The notes under the pieces: model-generated
What the model saw: only the letters and a program-made list of their open reading frames with translations
Database searches by the model: none
What the model was told of the DNA's origin: nothing
Translations under genes and position numbers: made by a program
Source of the DNA: Burkholderia sp. SRS-46
GTDB taxonomy: Bacteria > Pseudomonadota > Gammaproteobacteria > Burkholderiales > Burkholderiaceae
Reading direction: 5' to 3'
Length of the DNA stretch: 64,000 nt
NCBI RefSeq assembly: GCF_004343775.1
Contig: NZ_PTXL01000003.1
Span: 558,001 to 622,000, forward strand
Part shown: one piece after another, positions 53,088 to 62,060 of the stretch
How positions within the stretch are numbered: the first letter of the stretch is position 1
Layout of the letters: each line of letters begins with the position of its first letter

Positions 53088-53858
53088 ATGCGAGTTGCCA
53101 TGCCGGTGAGCTATGAGGAAGTCCAGAGGGACGTCATAGCGACTGAACGCACCTATCCTTCGGGTTTCACCCATCCCGACCACACGCATGCGCGCGGCCA
53201 GTTCGCCTACGCGGCCGAAGGCGTGATGACGGTGTTGACGACGGCGGGCAACTGGATCGTTCCGCCGCAATGCGCGGTCTGGCTCCCCGCCGAACTGCCG
53301 CACGAAATGCGGATGAGCGGCCAGGTGCGGATGCTCAACGCCTTTGTCCGCCCGGATGCGAAACAGGCGGGCGCGTTGCCGGGGCATTGCTGCGTCCTCG
53401 GCACGTCGCACTTGCTCAGGGATCTCATCGCGGAAGCCGTACGACAGCCGGCGCTGTATGAGCCGATGACGCGCGCCGGGCGGATCATGGCGCTGCTCGT
53501 GGACGAGATCGCCGCGATGCCGCCGTTGGCGCTCAATGCACCGCTGCCGAAAGAGCCTCGTCTGGCGGCGTTTTGCCGGGACGTGCTCGCGGCGCCGTCC
53601 GCGTCGCTCGGCGTCGACGAAGCGGCACGCCGCGTCGGGCTCAGCCGCCGCAGCTTCACTCGGCTGTTCCGCGAGCAGTTGGGCGTGAGCTACGTCGCGT
53701 GGCGCGAGCAGGCGTGCCTGCTGGCCGCCATCGCCTGGTTTGCGCAGGGCCGCTCGATCACGCGCGTGGCCTATGACCTGGGCTATGGCAGCCCGACGGC
53801 ATTTTCGACCATGTTCAAACGCGTCATCGGCGTTTCGCCGCATCACTACCACGCGTAA
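53088..53858 (+). CDS. AraC-family regulator with cupin domain
   Basis: A 256-residue AraC-type activator: N-terminal cupin (HPDHTHARGQFAYAAEG, VWLPAELPHEM) and C-terminal double HTH (about 165-255; LGVDEAARRVGLSRRSFTRLF and ITRVAYDLGYGSPTAFSTMFK). It is divergent from the DinB-like gene. ATG 53088 is chosen because the cupin begins shortly after; the frame is open to a GTG at 52992. Confidence 0.86.
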   Translation: MRVAMPVSYEEVQRDVIATERTYPSGFTHPDHTHARGQFAYAAEGVMTVLTTAGNWIVPPQCAVWLPAELPHEMRMSGQVRMLNAFVRPDAKQAGALPGHCCVLGTSHLLRDLIAEAVRQPALYEPMTRAGRIMALLVDEIAAMPPLALNAPLPKEPRLAAFCRDVLAAPSASLGVDEAARRVGLSRRSFTRLFREQLGVSYVAWREQACLLAAIAWFAQGRSITRVAYDLGYGSPTAFSTMFKRVIGVSPHHYHA

Positions 53859-53967
53859 TATCGGACGCATTCGCGCGTCGGCGCACAATGCGGAACACCG
53901 GCGGCCGCGCCGCAAGTCGAGCGTTGCTGCCGAAACATTCATGCTGCAGCGGGAGCACAAGCGGACC

Positions 53968-54861
53968 ATGCACCATCCAACCCTTCAGCCCGGCACGCTG
54001 TGGCCGGCCATCGTGCAGCGGACGGCGCACGCGTTGCAGGCGGGGGCGTTGTGTCCGATCGAAACCGTCCAATCGTCGATCGAAGATGGCGGCGTGCGGT
54101 TTCTGGTCCGTCAGGTATCGAGCCTGGCTCGCAAGGACAAGGCGCGCGCAGCGAGGAGCGCCGGGAGCAATCCCTTCCTGCCCTACGACCCCGACCTGTT
54201 TGTCGCGGATGTCTCCGACACTCATGTGGCGTTGCTCAACAAGTTCAACGTCATCGAGCATCACCTGCTGATCGTCACGCGCCGCTTCGAACCGCAGGCG
54301 TCGTTGCTGACCGTGGCGGACTTTGCCGCGCTGCTGGCCTGCATGGCGGAGTTCGGGAGTCTCGGTTTCTATAACGGTGGGGCCGCTGCCGGAGCGAGCC
54401 AGCCCCACAAGCATCTGCAGATCGTGCCGCTGCCATTCGCCGAGGATGGCCCGGCGTTGCCGATCGGCCCCTTGGTCGAATCGGCGCGGATCGCCGGTGC
54501 GATCGGTACCATTCCGGGGCTCGCGTTTGCGCATGCGTTCGCGCCGCTGGACGTGTTTGCGGCGCCCGCGCACGAGACGGCACGTGCGGCGTGCGAGCGC
54601 TACCGCGCATTGCTCGATGCGGTTGGCGTGCGGGCGCTCGATGTCGATGGCGAACTGCATCAGTCGGCACCGTACAACCTGCTGATCATGTCCACGGGCC
54701 TGTTGATGGTGCCGAGATCCACGGAGTGCGTTGAAGGCATCTCGATCAATGCCTTGGGGTTCGCCGGCTCGCTGTTTGTCCGCGATGACACGCAGATGCG
54801 GATCGTCGACCGCGTCGGCCCGATGAATCTCCTCCGGCGAGCGGCCACCACCACGGGGTAG
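53968..54861 (+). CDS. ATP adenylyltransferase (Ap4A phosphorylase)
   Basis: A 297-residue HIT-superfamily enzyme that splits diadenosine tetraphosphate with phosphate. The catalytic H-x-H-x-Q type motif is QPHKHLQIVPL; LTVADFAALLACMAEFGSLGFYNGG precedes it and matches the family. It would remove alarmone-type dinucleotides in the cytoplasm. The start may be 53941 or 53968. It follows an AraC gene after about 110 bp and is not obviously part of an operon. Confidence 0.88.
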   Translation: MHHPTLQPGTLWPAIVQRTAHALQAGALCPIETVQSSIEDGGVRFLVRQVSSLARKDKARAARSAGSNPFLPYDPDLFVADVSDTHVALLNKFNVIEHHLLIVTRRFEPQASLLTVADFAALLACMAEFGSLGFYNGGAAAGASQPHKHLQIVPLPFAEDGPALPIGPLVESARIAGAIGTIPGLAFAHAFAPLDVFAAPAHETARAACERYRALLDAVGVRALDVDGELHQSAPYNLLIMSTGLLMVPRSTECVEGISINALGFAGSLFVRDDTQMRIVDRVGPMNLLRRAATTTG

Positions 54862-54872
54862 TGCGCAGTCCG

Positions 54873-55216
54873 TCAATCCCTTGCAACCATCACCTTGTTT
54901 TCGTGCTTGATACCGCCAAGCTCGAAGTGCGCGATCCCTTCCTGTGTCATTCCGCGGGCGTGATAGAACGAACATCGAAGCGCATGACGATATAGCCGGC
55001 CAGATTCATGTCTGGCTCGGCGATCGACAGGACGATGTCCGGATCGTTCAACAGAGCCCTGAATCGATCCGGCGTAAATGTCGTCATCACATAATCGGCG
55101 ATGACGTCGGACACACCTGCCGTCGCGTAGGTATGCACCCACACGTGCGCACCCAGCACCGCGATACGCATCGAGTCTTCCGCGTTGGCCGGCCTGATCG
55201 AATGGTGGGTTTTCAT
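54873..55216 (-). pseudogene. Broken GNAT acetyltransferase gene
   Basis: Reading the minus strand from ATG 55216, the N-terminal half of a GNAT protein (MKTHHSIRPANAEDSMRIA ... AGYIVMRFDVRS) is intact. Its frame stops shortly after, while another frame continues with FYHARGMTQEGIAHFELGG and ends HENKVMV, the usual GNAT C-terminus. The acetyl-CoA binding centre (about 55-65 residues) is missing, so a deletion plus frameshift near 54965-54975 inactivated the gene. Confidence 0.7.
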
Positions 55217-55321
55217 CTTGTCGGCGCCTGGATTCACATCGACGCGGATCGACCGCATGGCGATCCGCGAGCACGTTCCCTGATCGATTCGGGCATGCAT
55301 TCTCTCACGCCGGCTGAATTT

Positions 55322-56554
55322 TCATCGGGATCGTTGCGCCATGCCGCGCCGATACTGGCGGGTCCGGCATGCATTCGCGAGCTGCTGCAGCACCAGCGCC
55401 CGCACCGGCGATACCTCCGGATCGGGCGTCCGGCCGAGGCTGAGCTTGCGCAGCTGGAACTTGACGGCGGCCATGTTCGCGAGCGACGCCAACGCCTTGT
55501 TTTTCCACGCGATGGGCGACAGTTGCGGCGCGTTGTTCTTGCCGAGCCGCCAGTCGCGCGGCAGATTCGGGTCGAGGGCCAGCGCCGTGCCGATGCCGAC
55601 CATGTCCACGCCGCTGGTGACCACCTGCTCGGCCACCGGCCGGCGGCGGATGCCGCCGGTCACCATCACGGGCATGTTGGCCACGGTGCGGATGTCGCGT
55701 GCGAACTCGACGAAATAGGCTTCGCGGGCCAGCGTCCGGCCATCGCGCGCGTCACCCTGCATCGCGGGCGCTTCATAGCTTCCGCCCGACAGCTCGACCA
55801 GATCGACGGCCTGCGCGTTGAGCAGTTCGACCACCTGCCGGGCGTCGTCGGCGCTGAAGCCGCCGCGCTGGAAATCCGCCGAGTTGAGTTTGACCGCCAC
55901 GGCGAATCCGGGCGAAACGACGGCGCGAACCGCCTTGACGATCTCCATCAGCAGGCGCGCGCGGTTCTCCAGGGAGCCGCCCCATTCGTCGGTTCGCCGA
56001 TTGGTGAGCGGCGAAAGAAACTGGCTCAGCAGGTAGCCGTGGGCCGCGTGGATCTCCACGCCGGTGAAGCCGGCTTGCTCCCCGAGTCGAGCGGTGCGGG
56101 CAAAGCGCTGTATCACGTCCTCGATGACGCTCTGGGTCATCGCATGAGGCGTGTCGAAGTGCTTCGACATCTTGCCGAGATCCAGCGGCACCGCTGAAGG
56201 CGCCCAGGTCTGTTGCCCGAGATTGGCCCGCATCTGGCGGCCGGGATGGTTGATCTGCAGCCAGAATTGCGCGCCCCTGGAGCGGCCGATCCGCGCCCAG
56301 CGCTTGAACTTCTCCAGTTGCCGGTCGTCTTCCAGCACCACGCCGCCGGGCCCCGTCATCGCACGATTGTCGACCATCACGTTGCCGGTGATGAGCAGCC
56401 CGGCGCCACCGTCGGCCCAGGCCTGGTAGAGACGCATCAGCTTCTCCGACGGACCGTGGTCCGCGTCGGCCATGTTCTCTTCCATCGCGGCCTTGGCGAT
56501 GCGGTTCGGAATCGTCGAACCATTGGGGAGCGTCAGCTTGTCGAACACGTTCAT
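55322..56554 (-). CDS. NADH:flavin oxidoreductase, Old Yellow Enzyme family
   Basis: A 410-residue FMN enzyme with the OYE barrel: NRIAKAAMEENMAD near the start, QINHPGRQ, the His/His pair region EIHAAHGYLLSQFLSPLTN and RTDEWGGSLENRARLLMEI. It reduces activated alkenes such as unsaturated ketones. ATG 56554 has a GAGGTGGT ribosome site; the promoter with MerR-type 19-bp spacing lies just upstream. It is the first member of the MerR-linked group. Confidence 0.9.
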   Translation of the reverse strand: MNVFDKLTLPNGSTIPNRIAKAAMEENMADADHGPSEKLMRLYQAWADGGAGLLITGNVMVDNRAMTGPGGVVLEDDRQLEKFKRWARIGRSRGAQFWLQINHPGRQMRANLGQQTWAPSAVPLDLGKMSKHFDTPHAMTQSVIEDVIQRFARTARLGEQAGFTGVEIHAAHGYLLSQFLSPLTNRRTDEWGGSLENRARLLMEIVKAVRAVVSPGFAVAVKLNSADFQRGGFSADDARQVVELLNAQAVDLVELSGGSYEAPAMQGDARDGRTLAREAYFVEFARDIRTVANMPVMVTGGIRRRPVAEQVVTSGVDMVGIGTALALDPNLPRDWRLGKNNAPQLSPIAWKNKALASLANMAAVKFQLRKLSLGRTPDPEVSPVRALVLQQLANACRTRQYRRGMAQRSR

Positions 56555-56581
56555 GGCACCACCTCGTTTGAGCATGTCGTG

Positions 56582-56612
56582 ACTTTAAGGTTGAAGCAAA
56601 CTTTAAGGTCAA
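56582..56612 (-). promoter_or_regulatory. MerR-type promoter 1 (Old Yellow Enzyme gene)
   Basis: On the minus strand: -35 TTGACC (56612-56607), a 19-bp spacer and -10 TAAAGT (56587-56582). The 19-bp spacing is typical of MerR-controlled promoters. Almost the same sequence occurs as promoter 3. Confidence 0.75.
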
Positions 56613-56769
56613 GGCCTTTTCTGAGGTGCGGAACGAGCGGCTTCGTGCGGGATTGCAGTGGCGAGGGGCGAGCGGCCCTCAGTCCGCGGTTGCAGGCTGA
56701 AGGCCGGGCTGTCAGGGGGGAAATGCAGGGGGACGGATGCCAAAGGGCGGCCCTTGGCATCCGCCGTGT

Positions 56770-57600
56770 TCAGTTGCGGACGAACGCAAGGAGATCGGCG
56801 TTGATCGTTTCGGCGTTGGATGTCGGCATGCCATGCGGGAAGCCCGCATAGGTCTTCAGCGTCCCGTTGCGGAGCAGATTCGCCGACAGCGGGCCGGAGT
56901 CCGCATAGGGCACGATCTGGTCGTCGTCGCCGTGCATCACCAGCGCGGGGATCGTGATGGCCTTGAGGTCCTCGGTGAAGTCCGTCTGCGAGAACGCGAC
57001 GATGCCGTCGTAATGGGCCTTCGCGCTGCCCATCATGCCCTGCCGCCACCAGTTCCAGACGACGCCTTCGGCCGGCTTGGCATCGGGGCGGTTGTACCCG
57101 TAGAACGGCCCCGCCGGAATGTCGTAGTAGAACTGCGCCCGGTTCGCCGCGAGTTGCGCCTGCAGATTGTCGAACACTTCCTTCGGCAGGCCGCCCGGAT
57201 TGCTCTCCGTCTTCACCATGATCGGCGGCACGGCGCTGATGAGGACTGCTTTGGAAACGCGATCCTCGCCGTGACGGGCGATGTAGTGGGCGACTTCGCC
57301 GCCGCCGGTGGAATGGCCGACATGCACCGCGCCCTGGACGCCGAGGTGGTTCACCACCGCGGCAACGTCGTCCGCATAGTGATCCATGTCGTGGCCGTCC
57401 CAGACCTGGCTGGATCGGCCGTGGCCGCGACGGTCGTGTGCGACGACGCGGTAGCCCTGAGCCAGGAAGAACAGCATCTGGGCGTCCCAGTCGTCGGCGC
57501 TGAGCGGCCAGCCGTGATGGAAGAAGATGACCTGTGCGTCGCGCGGGCCCCAGTCCTTGTAAAAGATGTCGACGCTATCCTTCGTTGTGACGTATCCCAT
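56770..57600 (-). CDS. Alpha/beta hydrolase (chloroperoxidase/esterase type)
   Basis: A 276-residue alpha/beta hydrolase with the non-heme haloperoxidase pattern. Catalytic triad: nucleophile Ser in VGHSTGGGEVAHY, Asp in HGDDDQIVPY and His in GFPHGMPTSN. The oxyanion region is FHHGWPLSADDWD. It is likely an esterase or perhydrolase; the substrate is unknown. Its upstream region has a MerR-type promoter, and it is divergent from the first merR gene. Confidence 0.9.
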   Translation of the reverse strand: MGYVTTKDSVDIFYKDWGPRDAQVIFFHHGWPLSADDWDAQMLFFLAQGYRVVAHDRRGHGRSSQVWDGHDMDHYADDVAAVVNHLGVQGAVHVGHSTGGGEVAHYIARHGEDRVSKAVLISAVPPIMVKTESNPGGLPKEVFDNLQAQLAANRAQFYYDIPAGPFYGYNRPDAKPAEGVVWNWWRQGMMGSAKAHYDGIVAFSQTDFTEDLKAITIPALVMHGDDDQIVPYADSGPLSANLLRNGTLKTYAGFPHGMPTSNAETINADLLAFVRN

Positions 57601-57740
57601 GGTTGCTCCTGTTCAGTCGGCGAGTTCAATCAATGACGTGCGTTCGGGTTGCGGCGGATCTGTGATGGCATGCGGCTCCTGACGATGGCGGGTTGATCGA
57701 AGGGCAATGCGGCTGTCGCGTTTGCGTTGGCGACGAACCG

Positions 57741-57771
57741 ACTCTAGGATTAAAGTTAGATTTAATGTCAA
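57741..57771 (-). promoter_or_regulatory. MerR-type promoter 2 (alpha/beta hydrolase gene)
   Basis: On the minus strand: -35 TTGACA (57771-57766), a 19-bp spacer holding the dyad ATTAAA-tctaac-TTTAAT, and -10 TAGAGT (57746-57741). The dyad also lies just upstream of the divergent merR gene, so it could autoregulate. Confidence 0.75.
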
Positions 57772-57789
57772 TACGCTGAAGAGGCAAGC

Positions 57790-58239
57790 ATGAAAATTGG
57801 GGAGCTGGCGAAGCTCAGCGGCCTGACGGCATCCCGGATCCGTTTCTACGAGGCGGAAGGGCTGATCACGGCCGTCGAACGCAGGACGAATGGCTATCGC
57901 GACTACTCCGACGACGCGGTATGGATGCTCGAGATCATCTCCGGTGCGCAGCGCGCGGGGTTCTCGCTCGAGCAGATCCGCCATCTGCTGCCGGTGGGGG
58001 ACGGCAACTGGCAGCATGACGGGCTGGTGGAGGCCCTCGAACGGAAAGTCGTCGAAATCGACGCGATGCAAAAGCGCCTCAAGGAGAACAAGGCGCAACT
58101 GCTCGTCGCGATCGACAGCATCAGGAACCGGCCGACCGACCTGAACTGCGCGGAGCGGACGCGGTGGGTGATGGATCGGCTGCGCGATCGCGGCGTGGTG
58201 TCGACACGGGGCAAGGGCCGTCGCGCGAGCACCGAATAA
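57790..58239 (+). CDS. MerR-family regulator 1
   Basis: A 149-residue MerR protein: N-terminal winged HTH (MKIGELAKLSGLTASRIRFYE, NGYRDYSDDAV), a dimer coiled coil (about 85-120) and a short C-terminal region. It has only one Cys, so it is not a classical metal sensor. A GAGGC ribosome site precedes ATG 57790. It is divergent from the hydrolase gene and upstream of the decarboxylase-like operon, both of which have MerR-type promoters. Confidence 0.9.
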   Translation: MKIGELAKLSGLTASRIRFYEAEGLITAVERRTNGYRDYSDDAVWMLEIISGAQRAGFSLEQIRHLLPVGDGNWQHDGLVEALERKVVEIDAMQKRLKENKAQLLVAIDSIRNRPTDLNCAERTRWVMDRLRDRGVVSTRGKGRRASTE

Positions 58240-58280
58240 GCTGAAGACAAGACGACCGACGCGTTCCTCTATCCGGGCCC

Positions 58281-58311
58281 TTGACCTTGAAGCTGAGTTC
58301 AACCTTAAAGT
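58281..58311 (+). promoter_or_regulatory. MerR-type promoter 3 (decarboxylase-like operon)
   Basis: -35 TTGACC (58281-58286), 19-bp spacer with the dyad TTGAA-gctgag-TTCAA, -10 TAAAGT (58306-58311). It matches promoter 1 at 28 of 34 positions, when flanking bases are included. Confidence 0.78.
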
Positions 58312-58385
58312 GCCTGCTGATGGCAGTGAGTCAGCAGGCTTTGGCTGTTGCCTGCCACGATCAATCATCGAGGAGGGCAACGAAC

Positions 58386-59297
58386 ATGGACAGGCGGTTT
58401 ACACAGGTCGCATTCGGGCCGCACAAGGTCGACGTGCCTGCGGGCGGATACTACGACCGGTTCCGGATGAATCCGAACCTGGACGAGGTGGCGCGGGATC
58501 CCGCCGCGGGCAACATCGATTTTTTCCGTCGGATTCCGAAGCGTCAGGTCGATTCGACCGTGGGCCCGACCTGGGCGCCGAACTTCTACTACCGTTCCAG
58601 CAACATCCAGCTGTTGTTCCTGGCGCCGATCGAACGCCTGCGGGCCGTGCTGCCGGTGCCGCTCGAGCCGCTGCGCGCACTGCCGGGGCGCGGGCTGGTG
58701 GCGCTGACGTTCTTTTCGTATTCGGTTTGCGACAACGATCCCTACGACGAAGTGTCTGTCGCCGTGGTCATCCGCCGGCCCGGCGCGCGCGGGTCACATG
58801 CGCGGGATCTGATCGATTCGATGCGGCGCCGCAGCTTCTTCGCGCATGTGCTGGCGCTTCCCGTCACCACGGAAATCGCGCGGGTTCGCGGCGTGCACGG
58901 CTACCAGCTGCCCAAGTGGCTCGCCGATATCGACTTGAACATCGGCGCCGACGCAAGCGCCCGCATTGCCGGTCCGGGCGGTCGGCCGGATCTGAGCCTG
59001 CGCACGCCGCTGCCCGCGCTGCACAACGTACCGTCCCAATCGCGGATGAGCACGGCGACCATGATCAATCGCATCGACGGCGCATGGCACCAGACTACGG
59101 TGCAGACCAATACGCTGTCGTTCGCCCAGCGCCTGTTCCCGCGAGACGTCGAACTGGTGCGGCACGGCGGGCCGCTCAGCCAGTTGCTCGACGGACTGGG
59201 CGCATCCACCATCATGCGTCTCGACGTGGTCAACGACGCGCAACTGGTCCTGAACCTGCCGACGCCGCTGAAGGCTTTCGATGCGCCCGGAAGGTAA
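58386..59297 (+). CDS. Acetoacetate decarboxylase-like protein
   Basis: A 303-residue protein of the acetoacetate-decarboxylase superfamily. The Schiff-base lysine is retained at Lys177 in HGYQLPKWLADID, but the second lysine of the classical PKK motif is Trp. Similar proteins catalyse aldol or other imine chemistry instead of decarboxylation. The frame extends upstream into the promoter; ATG 58386 with GAGGAGG is the true start. It heads an operon with the saccharopine dehydrogenase-like gene. Confidence 0.85.
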   Translation: MDRRFTQVAFGPHKVDVPAGGYYDRFRMNPNLDEVARDPAAGNIDFFRRIPKRQVDSTVGPTWAPNFYYRSSNIQLLFLAPIERLRAVLPVPLEPLRALPGRGLVALTFFSYSVCDNDPYDEVSVAVVIRRPGARGSHARDLIDSMRRRSFFAHVLALPVTTEIARVRGVHGYQLPKWLADIDLNIGADASARIAGPGGRPDLSLRTPLPALHNVPSQSRMSTATMINRIDGAWHQTTVQTNTLSFAQRLFPRDVELVRHGGPLSQLLDGLGASTIMRLDVVNDAQLVLNLPTPLKAFDAPGR

Positions 59298-59346
59298 AGG
59301 CAACGGCGCTGATACTCTCGACATACCTGCTCCGAAGGAATCGTCC

Positions 59347-60591
59347 ATGACCACGCCGCCCTATGATCTCGTCGTATTTGGCGCCACCAGCTTCGTCGGG
59401 CAGATCCTGACCGGCTACCTGTCCGAACACCTGTCGGGCGGCGGCGAGACGCTGCGCTGGGCCATCGCCGGCCGGTCGGAAACGAAGCTCAGGCAGGTCA
59501 GGGATGCGCTGGGCGCGGCGGGGCAGTCGCTGCCGATCATCGTCGCCGACGCGGCCGACGAAGCGCGGCTGCGCGCGCTATGCGCGCAAACGCGGGTGGT
59601 CGTGTCGACCGTCGGGCCCTATGCGCTTTACGGGGAGCCGCTGGTCAGGGCGTGCGCGGAAAGCGGCACGGACTACTGCGACCTCACCGGCGAGACCCAG
59701 TGGATCAAGCGGATGATCGAGAAGTACGAGCCCGCGGCCCGGCAATCGGGCGCGCGCATCGTTCATTGCTGCGGCTTCGATTCGGTTCCGTCGGACATGG
59801 GCGTCTTGTTCCTGCAGCAGCAGGCGCGGCGGCAGTGGGGCGTGCCTGCCGAACAGGTGAAGATGCGCGTCCGGACGCTGAAGGGCGGCGCGTCGGGCGG
59901 CACGGTGGCGAGCGTGATCAATGTCGTCCGGGAAGCCGCGGCCGATCCCGCGTTGCGCAGGGAACTGCTCGACCCGTATTCGCTGTGCCCGAAAGGCCAT
60001 GGATTCACGGTGCGGCAGCACGCGGTCAGATCGGCCGAATTCGATCGTGACAGCGACGCGTGGATCGCCCCCTTCGTGATGGCGGCCATCAACGAGCGTG
60101 TCGTGCATCGCTCCAATGCGCTGGCGGGCAACGCCTATGGCAACCGGTTCACCTATGACGAAGCCGTGATGACGGGCACGGGCCTCAAGGGCCGCCTGGC
60201 GGCGCTGACGATGGTGGCCGGCCTGGGCGCGTTCATGGTGGGCGTCGTCATCAAGCCGGTACGCAGCCTGATGGAGCGCTTCCTGCTGCCGAAGCCCGGC
60301 GAGGGGCCGAGCGTCGCGGCCCAGTTGGCCGGCCGCTTCGATCTGCGCTTCTTCGGCCGCACCGGCGACGGGCAGACCTTGCGCGTGAAAGTCACCGGCG
60401 ATCGCGATCCGGGTTACGGCTCCACGGGCAAGATGCTGGGGCAGGCCGCGATCAGTCTCGCGCTGGATTGCTTCGCGGGCGGCGAGAAGACGGGGCGCGG
60501 CGGCGGCTTCTGGACGCCGGCCACGATGTTCGACGAACGCTTCGTCGAGCGTCTGGTTCGTCATGCGGGGTTGCGTTTCGAGTTGATGTGA
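59347..60591 (+). CDS. Saccharopine dehydrogenase-like (trans-acting enoyl reductase type) oxidoreductase
   Basis: A 414-residue NAD(P)-dependent enzyme: Rossmann fold (DLVVFGATSFVGQILTGYL), TVGPYALYGEPLVRACAESG and CCGFDSVPSDMG, as in saccharopine dehydrogenase-like and mycobacterial enoyl reductase proteins; a hydrophobic helix near residue 290 suggests membrane association. GAAGGA precedes ATG 59347. It is 49 bp downstream of the decarboxylase-like gene, so they probably act on one substrate. Confidence 0.85.
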   Translation: MTTPPYDLVVFGATSFVGQILTGYLSEHLSGGGETLRWAIAGRSETKLRQVRDALGAAGQSLPIIVADAADEARLRALCAQTRVVVSTVGPYALYGEPLVRACAESGTDYCDLTGETQWIKRMIEKYEPAARQSGARIVHCCGFDSVPSDMGVLFLQQQARRQWGVPAEQVKMRVRTLKGGASGGTVASVINVVREAAADPALRRELLDPYSLCPKGHGFTVRQHAVRSAEFDRDSDAWIAPFVMAAINERVVHRSNALAGNAYGNRFTYDEAVMTGTGLKGRLAALTMVAGLGAFMVGVVIKPVRSLMERFLLPKPGEGPSVAAQLAGRFDLRFFGRTGDGQTLRVKVTGDRDPGYGSTGKMLGQAAISLALDCFAGGEKTGRGGGFWTPATMFDERFVERLVRHAGLRFELM

Positions 60592-60746
60592 GCCGGCAGC
60601 CGACGCGCGCGCGTTCGAGCGTTCAAGCGCGCGTCGCATCCGGAAGGAAGTGAATCCGTATCGGATAACGCATCAATGTGAGGAGACCACTTACCGTCAC
60701 GGTTGGCCAGATGGCCGGATCCGATCCGGCCGGGGAGAATCGGAAC

Positions 60747-61226
60747 ATGAAGATCGGGGAACTGGCGGAACGCACCGGCCTGACCCCTTCGCGCATCCGC
60801 TTCTACGAACGTATCGGTCTCCTGACGAGCGTCGAGCGGGAAGCGAACGGCTATCGCACTTATCCGCTGGAAGCGGTGATGGTGCTCGATCTGATTACTG
60901 CCGCGCAGAAGGCCGATTTCAGTCTCGACGAGATTCGCGCGCTGATCCCGTCCGACTTCGCGCAGTGGCAATGCGAGTCGTTGCTCGATGCGCTGTGCCG
61001 CAAGGTGCGGGACATCGAGGCGCTGGAAGCGCGGCTTGCGCGCAGCAAGGCGCACGTCGTGTCGCTCGTCGCCGAAATCGCGGCCAAGCCGAATACGGTC
61101 GATTGCGCCACCCATGCGAGGCGATTGCTGTCGCAGCTTCAGCCGGAGCATGCGGCAAGCGCCGGCCATGCCGCCACGGCCGACTCACATGACAAGCCGG
61201 CCCGGCGCCGGACGACCCCATCCTAG
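60747..61226 (+). CDS. MerR-family regulator 2
   Basis: A 159-residue MerR protein closely similar to MerR 1 in its HTH (MKIGELAERTGLTPSRIRFYE, NGYRTYPLEAV), with a dimer coiled coil and a longer, polar tail. A GGGGAG ribosome site precedes ATG 60747. It is 155 bp after the oxidoreductase gene in the same direction and convergent with the DJ-1 gene. It and MerR 1 are probably duplicates that control the four 19-bp-spacer promoters. Confidence 0.9.
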   Translation: MKIGELAERTGLTPSRIRFYERIGLLTSVEREANGYRTYPLEAVMVLDLITAAQKADFSLDEIRALIPSDFAQWQCESLLDALCRKVRDIEALEARLARSKAHVVSLVAEIAAKPNTVDCATHARRLLSQLQPEHAASAGHAATADSHDKPARRRTTPS

Positions 61227-61234
61227 CGGACGCG

Positions 61235-61954
61235 TCACGCCTCGCTTCGGGCGCGAACCCGTCCGCCGCGTGACAGGAGCGCGACGACCTGCTCGGCCGT
61301 CGCCTTCGCCGATTGCGGATTCTGGCCGGTCACCAGGCGGCCGTCGACGACGACGTTCGACGTGAACGGCAGCAGCGCCTTCTCATAGCGCGCGCCGCGC
61401 CGCGCCATCTCCTGCTCGGCGTTGTAGGGCACCTTCTTCGCGACGCCGGCCAGGATCTCTTCCACCCACGAGTAGCCGGTGATCCGGCGCCCCGCGACCA
61501 GCAGCGAGCCGTCCGACAGCTTCGTGTTCAGCAGGCCGCAATAGCCGTGGCAGACCGACGACACGATACCGCCGCGCTCGTAGATCCCGCGCGTGAGCCG
61601 CTGCAGCCCGGCATCGTCCGGAAAATCCCACATGACCGCATGGCCGCCGGTGAAGTAGATCGCATCGAAATCGGCCGGATCGATGTCGTCGGGGCGCGCG
61701 GTGCTCGCGAGCAGTGCCTGGTTGGCCATGTCGGCGCGCCACGCCTTTGCGGCGGCGTCCGCGTGCGGCCATTTGAGCGAGCGGGGTTCGAGCGGCGATG
61801 CGCCGCCCTTGGGGCTCACGAGCCGTTGCTCGTAACCTTTCGCCGCGAAGATGCGATGGGCATGGGTCAGCTCGGACAGCCACAGGCCGGTCGGTTGCGA
61901 CGGGTCGGCGTAGTGCGCGACGTTGCTGACGACGTGAAGTATGCGTCTGGTCAT
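61235..61954 (-). CDS. DJ-1/PfpI family protein
   Basis: A 239-residue DJ-1/PfpI-type protein with the nucleophile elbow SSVCHGYCGL (Cys), YFTGGHAVMWDFP and a conserved Glu region upstream. Relatives include glyoxalase III/HchA-type deglycases. The substrate is likely an electrophilic carbonyl such as methylglyoxal, by family. It starts at 61954, about 100 bp downstream of a MerR-type promoter, and is convergent with merR 2. Confidence 0.86.
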   Translation of the reverse strand: MTRRILHVVSNVAHYADPSQPTGLWLSELTHAHRIFAAKGYEQRLVSPKGGASPLEPRSLKWPHADAAAKAWRADMANQALLASTARPDDIDPADFDAIYFTGGHAVMWDFPDDAGLQRLTRGIYERGGIVSSVCHGYCGLLNTKLSDGSLLVAGRRITGYSWVEEILAGVAKKVPYNAEQEMARRGARYEKALLPFTSNVVVDGRLVTGQNPQSAKATAEQVVALLSRGGRVRARSEA

Positions 61955-62060
61955 GATGCGATTCCTTCCCTATCGGCCATGGGCGGCCGTCATCGACGCG
62001 CCGCCGCTCTGTCGGATGGCAGAGCACATACCCACGGCCTCGATACGCTTGCCGAGGCTA

